Positions 25,245 through 39,235 of a stretch of 64,000 nt of DNA are shown here, one piece after another (position 1 is the first letter of the stretch; each line of letters opens with the position of its first letter). The stretch is from the NCBI GenBank assembly GCA_036172665.1, contig JAYKNF010000013.1:3782001-3846000 (forward strand). The letters run 5' to 3'. Origin of the DNA: Prosopocoilus inquinatus (taxonomy: Eukaryota; Arthropoda; Insecta; Coleoptera; Lucanidae). A program made the translations under genes and the position numbers. The notes under the pieces are model-generated. The model ran no database searches. It saw nothing but the letters and a program-made list of their open reading frames with translations, and was not told the DNA's origin.

Positions 25245-28200
25245 CGTTTCGATGGACTCCAGTAACTCTGATGTGAGATACGACGTTTTCGGACGCAGCA
25301 GAAACTGGAAATAGTTTTAAACAAAACAACACGCATTAGCGATGTTCCTGTGATGTATCTAATCGATCCTTACTCATCTATCATGTTATTTTACGTTTGG
25401 ATGGACTCCAGTAATTCTGATGTGAGATACAAAGTTTTTGGACGCAGCAGAAGTTGGAAATAGTTTTGAACGAAACAACACGTATTAGCGTTGTTCCTGT
25501 GATGTATCTAATCGATCCTTACTTAGCTACTATGTTATTTGACGTTTCGATGGACTCCAGTAACTCTAATGTGAGATACGAAATTTTCGGACGCAGCAGC
25601 AGCTGGAAACAGTTTTAAACGAAACAACACATATTAGCGTTGTTCCTGTGATGTATCTAATCGATACTTACTCATCTATCATGTTATTTGACGTTTGGAC
25701 GGACTCCAGTAACTCTGATGTGAGATACAAAGTTCTCGGAAGCAGCAGAAGCTAAAAATAGTTTTGAACGAAACAACACGTATTAGCGTTGTTCCTGTGA
25801 TGTATCTAAACGATCCTTACTTATCCAACATGTTATTTGACGTTTGGATGGACTCCAGTAAGTCTGATGTGAGATACAAAGTTTTTGGACGCAGCAGGAG
25901 CTGGAAATAGTTTTAAACGAAACAACACGTATTAGCGTTGTTCCTGTGCTGTATCTAATCGATCCTTACTTATCTATCATGTTATTTGACGTTTCGATGG
26001 ACTCCAGTAACTCTGATGTGAGATACGAAATTTTCGGACGCAGCAGCAGCTGGAAATAGTTTTAAACGAAACAACACATATTAGCGTTGTTCCTGTGGTG
26101 TATCTAATCGATCCCTACTTATCTATCATGTTATTTGACGTTTGGACGGACTCCAGTAACTCTGATGTGAGATACAAAGTTCTCGGACGCAGCAGAAGCT
26201 GGAAATAGTTTTGAACGAAACAACACGTATTAGCGTTGTTCCTGTGATGTATCTAATCGATCCTTACTCATCTATCATGTTATTTTACGTTTGGATGGAC
26301 TCCAGTAACTCTGATGTGAGATACAAAGTTTTTGGACGCAGCAGGAGCTGGAAATAGTTTTAAACGAAACAACACGTATTAGCGTTGTTCCTGTGCTGTA
26401 TCTAATCGATCCTTACTTATCTATCATGTTATTTGACGTTTCGATGGACTCCAGTAACTCTGATGTGAGATACGACGTTTTCGGACGCAGCAGAAGCTGG
26501 AAATAGTTTTAAACGAAACAACACGTATTAGCGTTGTACCTGTGATGTATCTAATCGATCCTTACTTATCTATCATGTTATTTGACGTTTGGATGGACTC
26601 CAGTAACTCTGATGTGAGATACGATGTTCTCAGACGCAGCAGAAGCTGGAAATAGTTTTAAACGAAACAACACGCATTAGCGTTGTTCCTGTGATGTATC
26701 TAATCGATCCTTACTCATCTATCATGTTACTTGGCGTTTCGATGGACTCCAGTAACTTTGATGTGAGATACGAAGTTCTCGGACGCAGCTGAAGCTGGAA
26801 ATAGTTTTAAACGAAACAACACGCATTAGCGTTGTTCCTGTGATGTATCTAATCGATCCTTACTCATCTATCATGTTATTTGACGTTTCGATGGACTCCA
26901 GTGACTTTGATGTGAGATAAGAAGTTCTCGGACGCAGCTGAAGCTAGAAATAGTTTTAAACGAAACAACACGCATTAGCGTTGTTCCTGTGATGTATCTA
27001 ATCGATCCTTACTCATCTATCATGTTACTTGGCGTTTCGATGGACTCCAGTAACTTTGATGTGAGATACGAAGTTCTCGGACGCAGCTGAAGCTAGAAAT
27101 AGGTTTAAACGAAACAACACGTATTAGCGTTGTTCCTGTGATGTATCTAATCGATCCTTACTCATCTATCAAGTTATTTGACGTTTCGATGGACTCCAGT
27201 AACTCTAATGTGATATACTAAATTTTCGGACGCAGCAGCAGCTGGAAATAGTTTTAAACGAAACAACACATATTAGCGTTGTTCCTGTGGTGTACCTAAT
27301 CGATCCTTACTCATCTATCATGCTATTTGACGTTTGTACGGACTCCAGTAACTCTGATGTGAGATACGACGTTTTCGGACGCAGCAGAAGCTGGAAATAG
27401 TTTTAAACGAAATAACACGCATTAGCGATGTTCCTGTGATGTATCTAATCGATCCTTACTCATCTATCATGTTATTTTACGTTTGGATGGACTCCAGTAA
27501 CTCTGATGTGAGATACAAAGTTTTTGGACGCAGCAGAAGCTGGAAATAGTTTTGAACGAAACAACACGTATTAGCGTTGTTCCTGTGATGTATCTAATCG
27601 ATCCTTACTTAGCTACTATATTTGACGTTTCGATGGACTCCAGTAACTCTGATGTGAGATACAAAGTTTTCGGACGCAGCAGAAGCTGGAAATAGTTTTG
27701 AACGAAACAACACGTATTAACGTTGTTCCTGTGATGTATCTAAGCGATCCTTACTTATCTACTATGTTATTTGACGTTTCGATGGACTCCAGTGACTTTG
27801 ATGTGAGATACGAAGTTCTCGGACGCAGCTGAAGCTAGAAATAGTTTTAAACGAAACAACACGCATTAGCGTTGTTCCTGTGATGTATCTAATCGATCCT
27901 TACTCATCTATCATGTTACTTGGCGTTTCGATGGACTCCAGTAACTTTGATGTGAGATACGAAGTTCTCGGACGCAGCTGAATCTAGAAATAGTTTCAAA
28001 GGAAACAACACGCATTAGCGTTGTTCCTGTGATGTATCTAATCGATCCTTACTCATCTATCATGTTATTTGGCGTTTCGATGGACTCCAGTAACTTTGAT
28101 GTGAGATACGAAGTTCTCGGACGCAGCTGAAGCTAGAAATAGTTTTAAACGAAACAACACCCATTATCGTTGTTCCTGTGATGTATCTAATCGATCCTTA

Positions 28201-28668
28201 CTTATCTATCATGTTATTTGACGTTTGGATGGACTCCAGTAACCCTGATGTGAGATACGAAATTTTCGGACGCAGCGGAAGCTGGAAATAGTTTTAAATG
28301 AAACAACACGCATTAGCGTTGTTCCTGTGATGTATCTAAATGATCCTTACTTATCTAACATGTTATTTGACGTTTGGATGGACTCCAGTAAGTCTGATGT
28401 GAGATACAAAGTTTTGGGACGCAGCGGGAGCTGGAAATAGTTTTAAGCGAAACAACACGTATTAGCGTTGTTCCTGTGCTGTATCTAATCGATCCTTACT
28501 TATATATCATGTTATTTAACGTTTGGATGGACTCCAGTAACCCTGATGTGAGATAAGAAGTTCTCGGACGCAGCAGAAGCTGGAAATAGTTTTAAACGAA
28601 ACAACACGCATTAGCGTTGTTCCTGTAATGTATCTAATCGATCCTTACTCATCTATCATGTTATTTGG
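25245..28668. repeat. 23-monomer tandem duplication (3424 bp period), copy 1
   Basis: Matched anchors at exactly 3424 bp are GAAACTGG (25301 and 28725), GGAAGCAGCAGAAGC (25738 and 29162), GGTTTAAACG (27102 and 30526) and GAATCTAGAAATAG (near 27980 and 31404). 3424 equals 23 x 149 minus 3, explained by the one 146 bp monomer. The left limit is the last mismatch, GACG (25244) against GGCG (28668). Only a few private differences were seen, for example GTGATATACTAAAT near 27210. Confidence 0.85.
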
Positions 28669-31600
28669 CGTTTCGATGGACTCCAGTAACTCTGATGTGA
28701 GATACGACGTTTTCGGACGCAGCAGAAACTGGAAATAGTTTTAAACAAAACAACACGCATTAGCGATGTTCCTGTGATGTATCTAATCGATCCTTACTCA
28801 TCTATCATGTTATTTTACGTTTGGATGGACTCCAGTAATTCTGATGTGAGATACAAAGTTTTTGGACGCAGCAGAAGTTGGAAATAGTTTTGAACGAAAC
28901 AACACGTATTAGCGTTGTTCCTGTGATGTATCTAATCGATCCTTACTTAGCTACTATGTTATTTGACGTTTCGATGGACTCCAGTAACTCTAATGTGAGA
29001 TACGAAATTTTCGGACGCAGCAGCAGCTGGAAACAGTTTTAAACGAAACAACACATATTAGCATTGTTCCTGTGATGTATCTAATCGATACTTACTCATC
29101 TATCATGTTATTTGACGTTTGGACGGACTCCAGTAACTCTGATGTGAGATACAAAGTTCTCGGAAGCAGCAGAAGCTAAAAATAGTTTTGAACGAAACAA
29201 CACGTATTAGCGTTGTTCCTGTGATGTATCTAAACGATCCTTACTTATCCAACATGTTATTTGACGTTTGGATGGACTCCAGTAAGTCTGATGTGAGATA
29301 CAAAGTTTTTGGACGCAGCAGGAGCTGGAAATAGTTTTAAACGAAACAACACGTATTAGCGTTGTTCCTGTGCTGTATCTAATCGATCCTTACTTATCTA
29401 TCATGTTATTTGACGTTTCGATGGACTCCAGTAACTCTGATGTGAGATACGAAATTTTCGGACGCAGCAGCAGCTGGAAATAGTTTTAAACGAAACAACA
29501 CATATTAGCGTTGTTCCTGTGGTGTATCTAATCGATCCCTACTTATCTATCATGTTATTTGACGTTTGGACGGACTCCAGTAACTCTGATGTGAGATACA
29601 AAGTTCTCGGACGCAGCAGAAGCTGGAAATAGTTTTGAACGAAACAACACGTATTAGCGTTGTTCCTGTGATGTATCTAATCGATCCTTACTCATCTATC
29701 ATGTTATTTTACGTTTGGATGGACTCCAGTAACTCTGATGTGAGATACAAAGTTTTTGGACGCAGCAGGAGCTGGAAATAGTTTTAAACGAAACAACACG
29801 TATTAGCGTTGTTCCTGTGCTGTATCTAATCGATCCTTACTTATCTATCATGTTATTTGACGTTTCGATGGACTCCAGTAACTCTGATGTGAGATACGAC
29901 GTTTTCGGACGCAGCAGAAGCTGGAAATAGTTTTAAACGAAACAACACGTATTAGCGTTGTACCTGTGATGTATCTAATCGATCCTTACTTATCTATCAT
30001 GTTATTTGACGTTTGGATGGACTCCAGTAACTCTGATGTGAGATACGATGTTCTCAGACGCAGCAGAAGCTGGAAATAGTTTTAAACGAAACAACACGCA
30101 TTAGCGTTGTTCCTGTGATGTATCTAATCGATCCTTACTCATCTATCATGTTACTTGGCGTTTCGATGGACTCCAGTAACTTTGATGTGAGATACGAAGT
30201 TCTCGGACGCAGCTGAAGCTGGAAATAGTTTTAAACGAAACAACACGCATTAGCGTTGTTCCTGTGATGTATCTAATCGATCCTTACGCATCTATCATGT
30301 TATTTGACGTTTCGATGGACTCCAGTGACTTTGATGTGAGATACGAAGTTCTCGGACGCAGCTGAAGCTAGAAATAGTTTTAAACGAAACAACACGCATT
30401 AGCGTTGTTCCTGTGATGTATCTAATCGATCCTTACTCATCTATCATGTTACTTGGCGTTTCGATGGACTCCAGTAACTTTGATGTGAGATACGAAGTTC
30501 TCGGACGCAGCTGAAGCTAGAAATAGGTTTAAACGAAACAACACGTATTAGCGTTGTTCCTGTGATGTATCTAATCGATCCTTACTCATCTATCAAGTTA
30601 TTTGACGTTTCGATGGACTCCAGTAACTCTAATGTGAGATACTAAATTTTCGGACGCAGCAGCAGCTGGAAATAGTTTTAAACGAAACAACACATATTAG
30701 CGTTGTTCCTGTGGTGTACCTAATCGATCCTTACTCATCTATCATGCTATTTGACGTTTGTACGGACTCCAGTAACTCTGATGTGAGATACGACGTTTTC
30801 GGACGCAGCAGAAGCTGGAAATAGTTTTAAACGAAATAACACGCATTAGCGATGTTCCTGTGATGTATCTAATCGATCCTTACTCATCTATCATGTTATT
30901 TTACGTTTGGATGGACTCCAGTAACTCTGATGTGAGATACAAAGTTTTTGGACGCAGCACAAGCTGGAAATAGTTTTGAACGAAACAACACGTATTAGCG
31001 TTGTTCCTGTGATGTATCTAATCGATCCTTACTTAGCTACTATATTTGACGTTTCGATGGACTCCAGTAACTCTGATGTGAGATACAAAGTTTTCGGACG
31101 CAGCAGAAGCTGGAAATAGTTTTGAACGAAACAACACGTATTAACGTTGTTCCTGTGATGTATCTAAGCGATCCTTACTTATCTACTATGTTATTTGACG
31201 TTTCGATGGACTCCAGTGACTTTGATGTGAGATACGAAGTTCTCGGACGCAGCTGAAGCTAGAAATAGTTTTAAACGAAACAACACGCATTAGCGTTGTT
31301 CCTGTGATGTATCTAATCGATCCTTACTCATCTATCATGTTACTTGGCGTTTCGATGGACTCCAGTAACTTTGATGTGAGATACGAAGTTCTCGGACGCA
31401 GCTGAATCTAGAAATAGTTTCAAAGGAAACAACACGCATTAGCGTTGTTCCTGTGATGTATCTAATCGATCCTTACTCATCTATCATGTTATTTGGCGTT
31501 TCGATGGACTCCAGTAACTTTGATGTGAGATACGAAGTTCTCGGACGCAGCTGAAGCTAGAAATAGTTTTAAACGAAACAACACTCATTATCGTTGTTCC

Positions 31601-32092
31601 TGTGATGTATCTAATCGATCCTTACTTATCTATCATGTTATTTGACGTTTGGATGGACTCCAGTAACCCTGATGTGAGATACGAAATTTTCGGACGCAGC
31701 GGAAGCTGGAAATAGTTTTAAATGAAACAACACGCATTAGCGTTGTTCCTGTGATGTATCTAAACGATCCTTACTTATCTAACATGTTATTTGACGTTTG
31801 GATGGACTCCAGTAAGTCTGATGTGAGATACAAAGTTTTGGGACGCAGCGGGAGCTGGAAATAGTTTTAAGCGAAACAACACGTATTAGCGTTGTTCCTG
31901 TGCTGTATCTAATCGATCCTTACTTATATATCATGTTATTTAACGTTTGGATGGACTCCAGTAACCCTGATGTGAGATAAGAAGTTCTCGGACGCAGCAG
32001 AAGCTGGAAATAGTTTTAAACGAAACAACACGCATTAGCGTTGTTCCTGTAATGTATCTAATCGATCCTTACTCATCTATCATGTTATTTGG
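28669..32092. repeat. 23-monomer tandem duplication (3424 bp period), copy 2
   Basis: Second copy, directly adjoining the first. Private differences include CTTACGCATC near 30287, CAGCACAAGC near 30957 and CACTCATTATCG near 31584 (CACCCATTATCG in copy 1). Similarity runs on to about 32125 with one mismatch (GTTTTGATGG near 32096) and then ends, so there is no third copy. The few differences suggest a recent event. Confidence 0.85.
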
Positions 32093-35000
32093 CGTTTTGA
32101 TGGACTCCAGTAACTCTGATGTGAGATACAAAGTTCTCGGACGCAGCAGAAGCTGGAAATAGTTTTGAACGAAACAACACGTATTAGCGTTGTTCCTGTG
32201 ATGTATCTAAACGATCCTTACTTATCTAACATGTTATTTGACGTTTGGATGGACTCCAGTAAGTCTGATGTGAGATAAAAAGTTTTTGGACGCAGCAGGA
32301 GCTGGAAATAGTCTTAAACGAAACAACACGTATTAGCGTTGTTCCTGTGCTGTATCTAATCGATCCTTACTTATCTATCATGTTATTTGACGTTTCGATG
32401 GACTCCAGTAACTCTGATCTGAGATACGACGTTTTCGGACGCAGCAGAAGCTGGAAATAGTTTTAAACAAAACAACACGCATTAGCGATGTTCCTGTGAT
32501 GTATCTAATCGATCCTTACTCATCTATCATGTTATTTTACGTTTGGCTGGACTCCAGTTACTCTGATGTGAGATGCAAAGTTTTTGGACGCAGCAGAAGC
32601 TGGAAATAGTTTTGAACGAAACAACACGTATTAGCGTTGTTCCTGTGATGTATCTAATCGATCCTTACTTAGCTACTATGTTATTTGACGTTTCGATGGA
32701 CTCCAGTAACTCTAATGTTAGATATGAAATTTTCGGACGCAGCAGCAGCTGGAAATAGTTTTAAACGAAACAACACATATTAGCGTTGTTCCTGTGATGT
32801 ATCTAATCGATCCTTACTCATCTATCATGTTATTTGACGTTTGGACGGACTCCAGTAACTCTGATGTGAGATACAAAGTTCTCGGACGCAGCAGAAGCTG
32901 GAAATAGTTTTGAACGAAACAACACGTATTAGCGTTGTTCCTGTGATGTATCTAAACGATCCTTACTTATCTAACATGTTATTTGACGTTTGGATGGACT
33001 CCAGTAAGTCTGATGTGAGATACAAAGTTTTTGGACGCAGCAGGAGCTGGAAATAGTTTTAAACGAAACAACACGTTTTAGCGTTGTTCCTGTCCTGTAT
33101 CTAGTCGATCCTTACTTATCTATCATGTTATTTGACGTTTCGATGGACTCCAGTAACTCTGATGTGAGATACGACGTTATCGGACGCAGCAGAAGCTGGA
33201 AATAGTTTTAAACGAAATAACACGCATTAGCGATGTTCCTGTGATGTATCTAATCGATCCTTACTCATCTATCATGTTATTTTACGTTTGGATGGACTCC
33301 AATAACTCTGATGTGAGATACAAAGTTTTTGGACGCAGCAGAAGCTGGAAATAGTTTTGAACGAAACAACACGTATTAGCGTTGTTCCTGTGATGTATCT
33401 AATCGATCCTTACTTAGCTACTATGTTATTTGACGTTTCGATGGACTCCAGTAACTCTAATGTGAGATACGAAATTTTCGGACGCAGCAGCAGCTGGAAA
33501 TAGTTTTGAAGGAAACAACACGTATTAGCGTTGTTCCTGTGATGTATCTAAACGATCCTTACTTATCTAACATGTTATTTGACGTTTGGAAGGACTCCAG
33601 TAAGTCTGATGTGAGATACAAAGTTTTTGGACGCAGCAGGAGCTGGAAATAGTTTTAAACGAAACAACACGTATTAGCGTTGTTCCTGTGCTGTATCTAA
33701 TCGATCCTTACTTATCTATCATGTTATTTGACGTTTCGATGGACTCCAGTAACTCTGATGTGAGATACGACGTTTTCGGACGCAGCAGAAGCTGGAAATA
33801 GTTTTAAACGAAACAACACGTATTATCGTTGTTCCTGTGATGTATCTAATCGATCCTTACTTATCTATCATGTTATTTGACGTTTGGATGGACTCCAGTA
33901 ACTTTGATGTGAGATACGAAATTTTCGGACGCAGCAGAAGCTGGAAATAGTTTTAAACGAAACAACACGCATTAGCGTTGTTCCTGTGATGTATCTAATC
34001 GATCCTTACTCATCTATCATGTTATTTGACGTTTGGATGGACTCCAGTAACCCTGATGTGAGATACGAAGTTTTCGGACGCAGCTGAAGCTAGAAATAGT
34101 TCTAAACGAAACAACACGCATTAGCGTTGTTCCTGTGATGTATCTAATCGATCCTTACTTATATATCATGTTATTTGACGTTTGGATGGACTCCAGTAAC
34201 CCTGATGTGAGATACGAAGTTCTCGGACGCAGCAGAAGCTGGAAGTAGTTTTAAACGAAACAACACCCATTAGCGTTGTTCCTGTGATGTATCTAATCGA
34301 TCCTTACTCATCTATCATGTTATTTGGCGTTTCGATGGACTCCAGTAACTTTGATGTGAGATACGAAGTTCTCGGACGCAGCTGAAGCTAGAAATAGTTC
34401 TAAACGAAACAACACGCATTAGCGTTGTTCCTGTGAAGTATCTAATCGATCCTTACTTATCTGTCATGTTATTTGACGTTTGGATGGACTCCAGTATCCC
34501 TGATGTGAGATACGAAGTTCTCGGACGCAGCTGAAGCTAGAAATAGTTTTAAACGAAACAACACGTATTAGCGTTGTTCCTGTGATGTATCTAATCGATC
34601 CTTACTCATCTATCAAGTTATTTGACGTTTGGATGGACTCCAGTAACTCTGATGTGAGATACAAAGTTTACGGACGCAGCAGAAGCTGGAAATAGTTTTG
34701 AACGAAACAACACGTATTAGCGTTGTTCCTGTGATGTATCTAATCGATCCTTACTTAGCTACTATGTTATTTGACGTTTCGATGGACTCCAGTAACTCTA
34801 ATGTGAGATACGAAATTTTCGGACGCAGCAGCAGCTGGAAATAGATTTAAACGAAACAACACATATTAGCGTTGTTCCTGTGATGTGTCTAATCGATCCT
34901 TACTCATCTATCATGTTATTTGACGTTTGGACGGACTCCAGTAACTCTGATGTGAGATACAAAGTTCTCGCACGCAGCAGAAGCTGGAAATAGTTTTGAA

Positions 35001-35515
35001 CGAAACAACACGTATTAGCGTTCTTCCTGTGATGTATCTAAACGATCCTTACTTATCTAACATGTTATTTGACGTTTCGATGGACTCCAGTAACTCTGAT
35101 ATGAGATACGACGTTTTCGGACGCAGCAGAAGCTGGAAATAGTTTTAAACGAAATAACACGCATTAGCGATGTTCCTGTGATGTATCTAATCGATCCTTA
35201 CTCATCTATCATGTTATTTTACGTTTGGATGGACTCCAGTATCTCTGATGTGAGATACAAAGTTTTTGGACGCAGCAGAAGCTGGAAATAGTTTTGAACG
35301 AAACAACACGTATTAGCGTTGTTCCTGTGATGTATCTAATCGATCCTTACTTAGCTACTATATTTGACGTTTCGATGGACTCCTGTAACTCTAATGTGAG
35401 ATACGAAATTTTCGGACGCATCAGCAGCTGGAAATACTTTTAAACGAAACAACACATATTAGCGTTGTTCCTGTGATGTATCTAATCGATCCTTACTCAT
35501 CTATCATGTTATTTT
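32093..35515. repeat. Mosaic section between tandem duplications
   Basis: About 23 monomers in mixed class order. The portion from about 33508 shares markers with 49.4-50.9 kb at an offset of 15,923 bp: GAAGGAAACAAC (33508 and 49431) and GTTCTCGCACG (cacg at 34971 and 50894). The offset becomes 16,072, one monomer more, by TTTTACGTTTCG (35512 and 51584). These copies show more differences than the tandem pairs, so the relationship looks older. Point variants that occur nowhere else nearby (GATGCAAAG, AATGTTAGATATG near 32573-32720) create the only open frame over 60 codons; it is not a gene. Nothing but satellite is present. Confidence 0.75.
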
Positions 35516-38500
35516 ACGTTTCGATGGACTCCAGTAACTTTGATGTGAGATACGAAGTTCTCGGACGCAGCTGAAGCTAGAAATAGTTTTAAACGAAACA
35601 ACAAGTATTATCGTTGTTATTGTGATGTATCTAATCGATCCTTACTCATCTATCATGTTATTTGGCGTTTCGATGGACTCCAGTAACTTTGATGTGAGTT
35701 ACGAAGTTCTCGGACGCAGCTGAAGCTAGAAATAGTTTTAAACGAAACAACACGCATTAGCGTTGTTCCTGTGATGTATCTAATCGATCCTTACTTATAT
35801 ATCATGTTATTTGACGTTTGGATGGACTCCAGTAACCTTGATGTGAGATACGAAGTTCTCGGACGCAGCAGAAGCTGGAAATAGTTTTAAACGAAACAAC
35901 ACGTATTAGCGTTGCCCTGTGATGTATCTAATCGATCCTTACTCATCTATCATGTTATTTGGCGTTTCGATGGACTCCAGTAACTTTGATGTGAGATACG
36001 AAGTTCTCGGACGCAGCTGAAGCTAGAAATAGTTTTAAAGGAAACAACACGCATTAGCGTTGTTCCTGTGATGTATCTAATCGATCCTTACTTATATATC
36101 ATGTTATTTGACGTTTGGATGGACTCCAGTAACCCTGATGTGAGATACGAAGTTCTCGGACGCAGCAGAAGCTGGAAATAGTTTTAAACGAAACAACACG
36201 TATTAGCGTTGCCCTGTGATGTATCTAATCGATCCTTACTCATCTATCATGTTATTTGGCGTTTCGATGGACTCCAGTAACTTTGATGTGAGATACGAAG
36301 TTCTCGGACGCAGCTGAAGCTAGAAATAGTTTTAAACGAAACAACACGCACTAGCGTTGTTCCTGTGATGTATCTAATCGATCCTTACTGATCTATCATG
36401 TTATTTGACGTTTGGATGGACTCCAGTAACCCTGATGTGAGATACGAAGTTCTCGGACGCAGCAGAAGCTGGAAATAGTTTTAAACGAAACAACACGCAT
36501 TAGCGTTGTTCCTGTGATGTATCTAATCGATCCTTACTCATCTATCATGTTATGTAGCGTTTCGATGGACTCCAGTAACTTTGATGTGAGATACGAAATT
36601 TTCGGACGCAGCAGAAGCTGGAAATAGTTTTAAACGAAACAACACGCATTAGCGTTGTTCCTGTGATGTTTCCAATCGATCCTTACTCATCTATCATGTT
36701 ACTTGGCGTTTCGATGGACTCCAGTAACTTTGATGTGAGATACGAAGTTCTCGGACGCAGCTGTAGCTAGAAATAGTTTTAAACGAAACAACACGTATTA
36801 GCGTTGTTCCTGTGATGTATCTAATCGATCCTTACTCATCTATCAAGTTATTTGACGTTTGGATGGACTCCAGTAACTCTGATGTGAGATAAAAAGTTTA
36901 CGGACGCAGCAGAAGCTGGAAATAGTTTTGAACGAAACAACACGTATTAGCGTTGTTCCTGTGATGTATCTAATCGATCCTTACTTATCTACTATGTTAT
37001 TTGACGTTTCGATGGACTCCAGTAACTATGATGTGAGATACGAAATTTTCGGACGCAGCGGAAGCTGGAAATAGTTTTAAATGAAACAACACGCAATAGC
37101 GTTGTTCCTGTAATGTATCTAATCGATCCTTACTCATCTATCATGTTACTTGGCGTCTCGATGGACTCCAGTAACTTTGATGTGAGATACGAAGTTCTCG
37201 GACGCAGCTGAAGCTAGAAATAGTTTCAAAGGAAACAACACGCATTAGCGTTGTTCCTGTGATGTATCTAATCGATCCTTACTCATCTATCATGTTATTT
37301 GGCGTTTCGATGGACTCCAGTAACTTTGATGTGAGATACGAAGTTCTCGGACGCAGCTGAAGCTAGAAATAGTTTTAAACGAAACAACACGCATTAGCGT
37401 TGTTCCTGTGATGTATCTAATCGATCCTTACTTATCTATCATGTTATTTGACGTTTGGATGGACTCCAGTAACCCTGATGTGAGATACGAAATTTTCGGA
37501 CGCAGCGGAAGCTGGAAATAGTTTAAAATGAAACAACACGCATTAGCGTTGTTCCTGTGATGTATCTAAACGATCCTTACTTATCTAACATGTTATTTGA
37601 CGTTTGGATGGACTCCAGTAACTTTGATGTGAGATACGAAGTTCTCGGACGCAGCTGAAGCTAGAAATAGTTTTAAAAGAAACAACAAGTATTATCGTTG
37701 TTATTGTGATGTATCTAATCGATCCTTACTCATCTATCATGTTATTTGGCGTTTCGATGGACTCCAGTAACTTTGATGTGAGTTACGAAGTTCTCGGACG
37801 CAGCTGAAGCTAGAAATAGTTTTAAACGAAACAACACGCATTAGCGTTGTTCCTGTGATGTATCTAATCGATCCTTACTTAGCTACTATGTTATTTGACG
37901 TTTCGATGGACTCCAGTAACTCTAATGTGAGATACGAAATTTTCGGACGCAGCAGCAGCTGGAAATAGTTTTAAACGAAACAACACATATTAGCGTTGTT
38001 CCTGTGGTGTACCTAATCGATCCTTATTCATCTATCATGCTATTTGACGTTTGGACGGACTCCAGTAACTCTGATGTGAGATACGACGTTTTCGGACGCA
38101 GCAGAAGCTGGAAATAGTTTTAAACGAAATAACACGCATTAGCGATGTTCCTGTGATGTATCTAATCGATCCTTACTCATCTATCATGTTATTTTACGTT
38201 TGGATTGACTCCAGTAACTCTGATGTGAGATACAAAGTTTTTGGACGCAGCAGAAGCTGGAAATAGTTTTGAACGAAACAACACGTATTAGCGTTGTTCC
38301 TGTGATGTATCTAATCGATCCTTACTTAGCTACTATATTTGACGTTTCGATGGACTCCAGTAACTCTGATGTGAGATACAAAGTTTTCGGACGCAGCAGA
38401 AGCTGGAAATAGTTTTGAACGAAACAACACGTATTAACGTTGTTCCTGTGATGTATCTAAGCGATCCTTACTTATCTACTATGTTATTTGACGTTTCGAT

Positions 38501-39235
38501 GGACTCCAGTAACTTTGATGTGAGATACGAAGTTCTCGGACGCAGCTGAAGCTAGAAATAGTTTTAAACGAAACAACAAGTATTATCGTTGTTATTGTGA
38601 TGTATCTAATCGATCCTTACTCATCTATCATGTTATTTGGCGTTTCGATGGACTCCAGTAACTTTGATGTGAGTTACGAAGTTCTCGGACGCAGCTGAAG
38701 CTAGAAATAGTTTTAAACGAAACAACACGCATTAGCGTTGTTCCTGTGATGTATCTAATCGATCCTTACTCATCTATCATGTTACTTGGCGTTTCGATGG
38801 ACTCCAGTAACTTTGATGTGAGATACGAAGTTCTCGGACGCAGCTGAAGCTAGAAATAGGTTTAAACGAAACAACACGTATTAGCGTTGTTCCTGTGATG
38901 TATCTAATCGATCCTTACTCATCTATCAAGTTATTTGACGTTTGGATGGACTCCAGTAACTCTGATGTGAGATAAAAAGTTTACGGACGCAGCAGAAGCT
39001 GGAAATAGTTTTAAACGAAACAACACGTTTTAGCGTTGTTCCTGTACTGTATCTAGTCGATCCTTACTTATCTATCATGTTATTTGACGTTTCGATGGAC
39101 TCCAGTAACTCTGATGTGAGATACAAAGTTTTTGGACGCAGCAGAAGCTGGAAATAGTTTTGAACGAAACAACACGTATTAACGTTGTTCCTGTGATGTA
39201 TCTAAGCGATCCTTACTTATCTACTATGTTATTTG
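35516..39235. repeat. 25-monomer duplication (3720 bp period), intact copy
   Basis: Anchors at 3720 bp are AGTAACCTTGATG (35831 and 39551) and GATGTTTCCAATCG (near 36667 and 40387). 3720 equals 25 x 149 minus 5 (two 148 bp monomers and one 146 bp monomer). The copies start after the mismatch TTTTAC (35515) against TTTGAC (39235). The CAGCTGTAGCTAG monomer near 36760 and the AAAAGAAACAACAAG monomer at 37671 are useful rare tags for following the block into later copies. Confidence 0.82.

Noticed and set aside
32573..32758. 61-codon open reading frame
   Set aside because: It lies wholly within two satellite monomers, depends on one private base change for its ATG, and ends at the TAG present in nearly every monomer. 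No ribosome-binding context, intron signals or protein family are recognisable.
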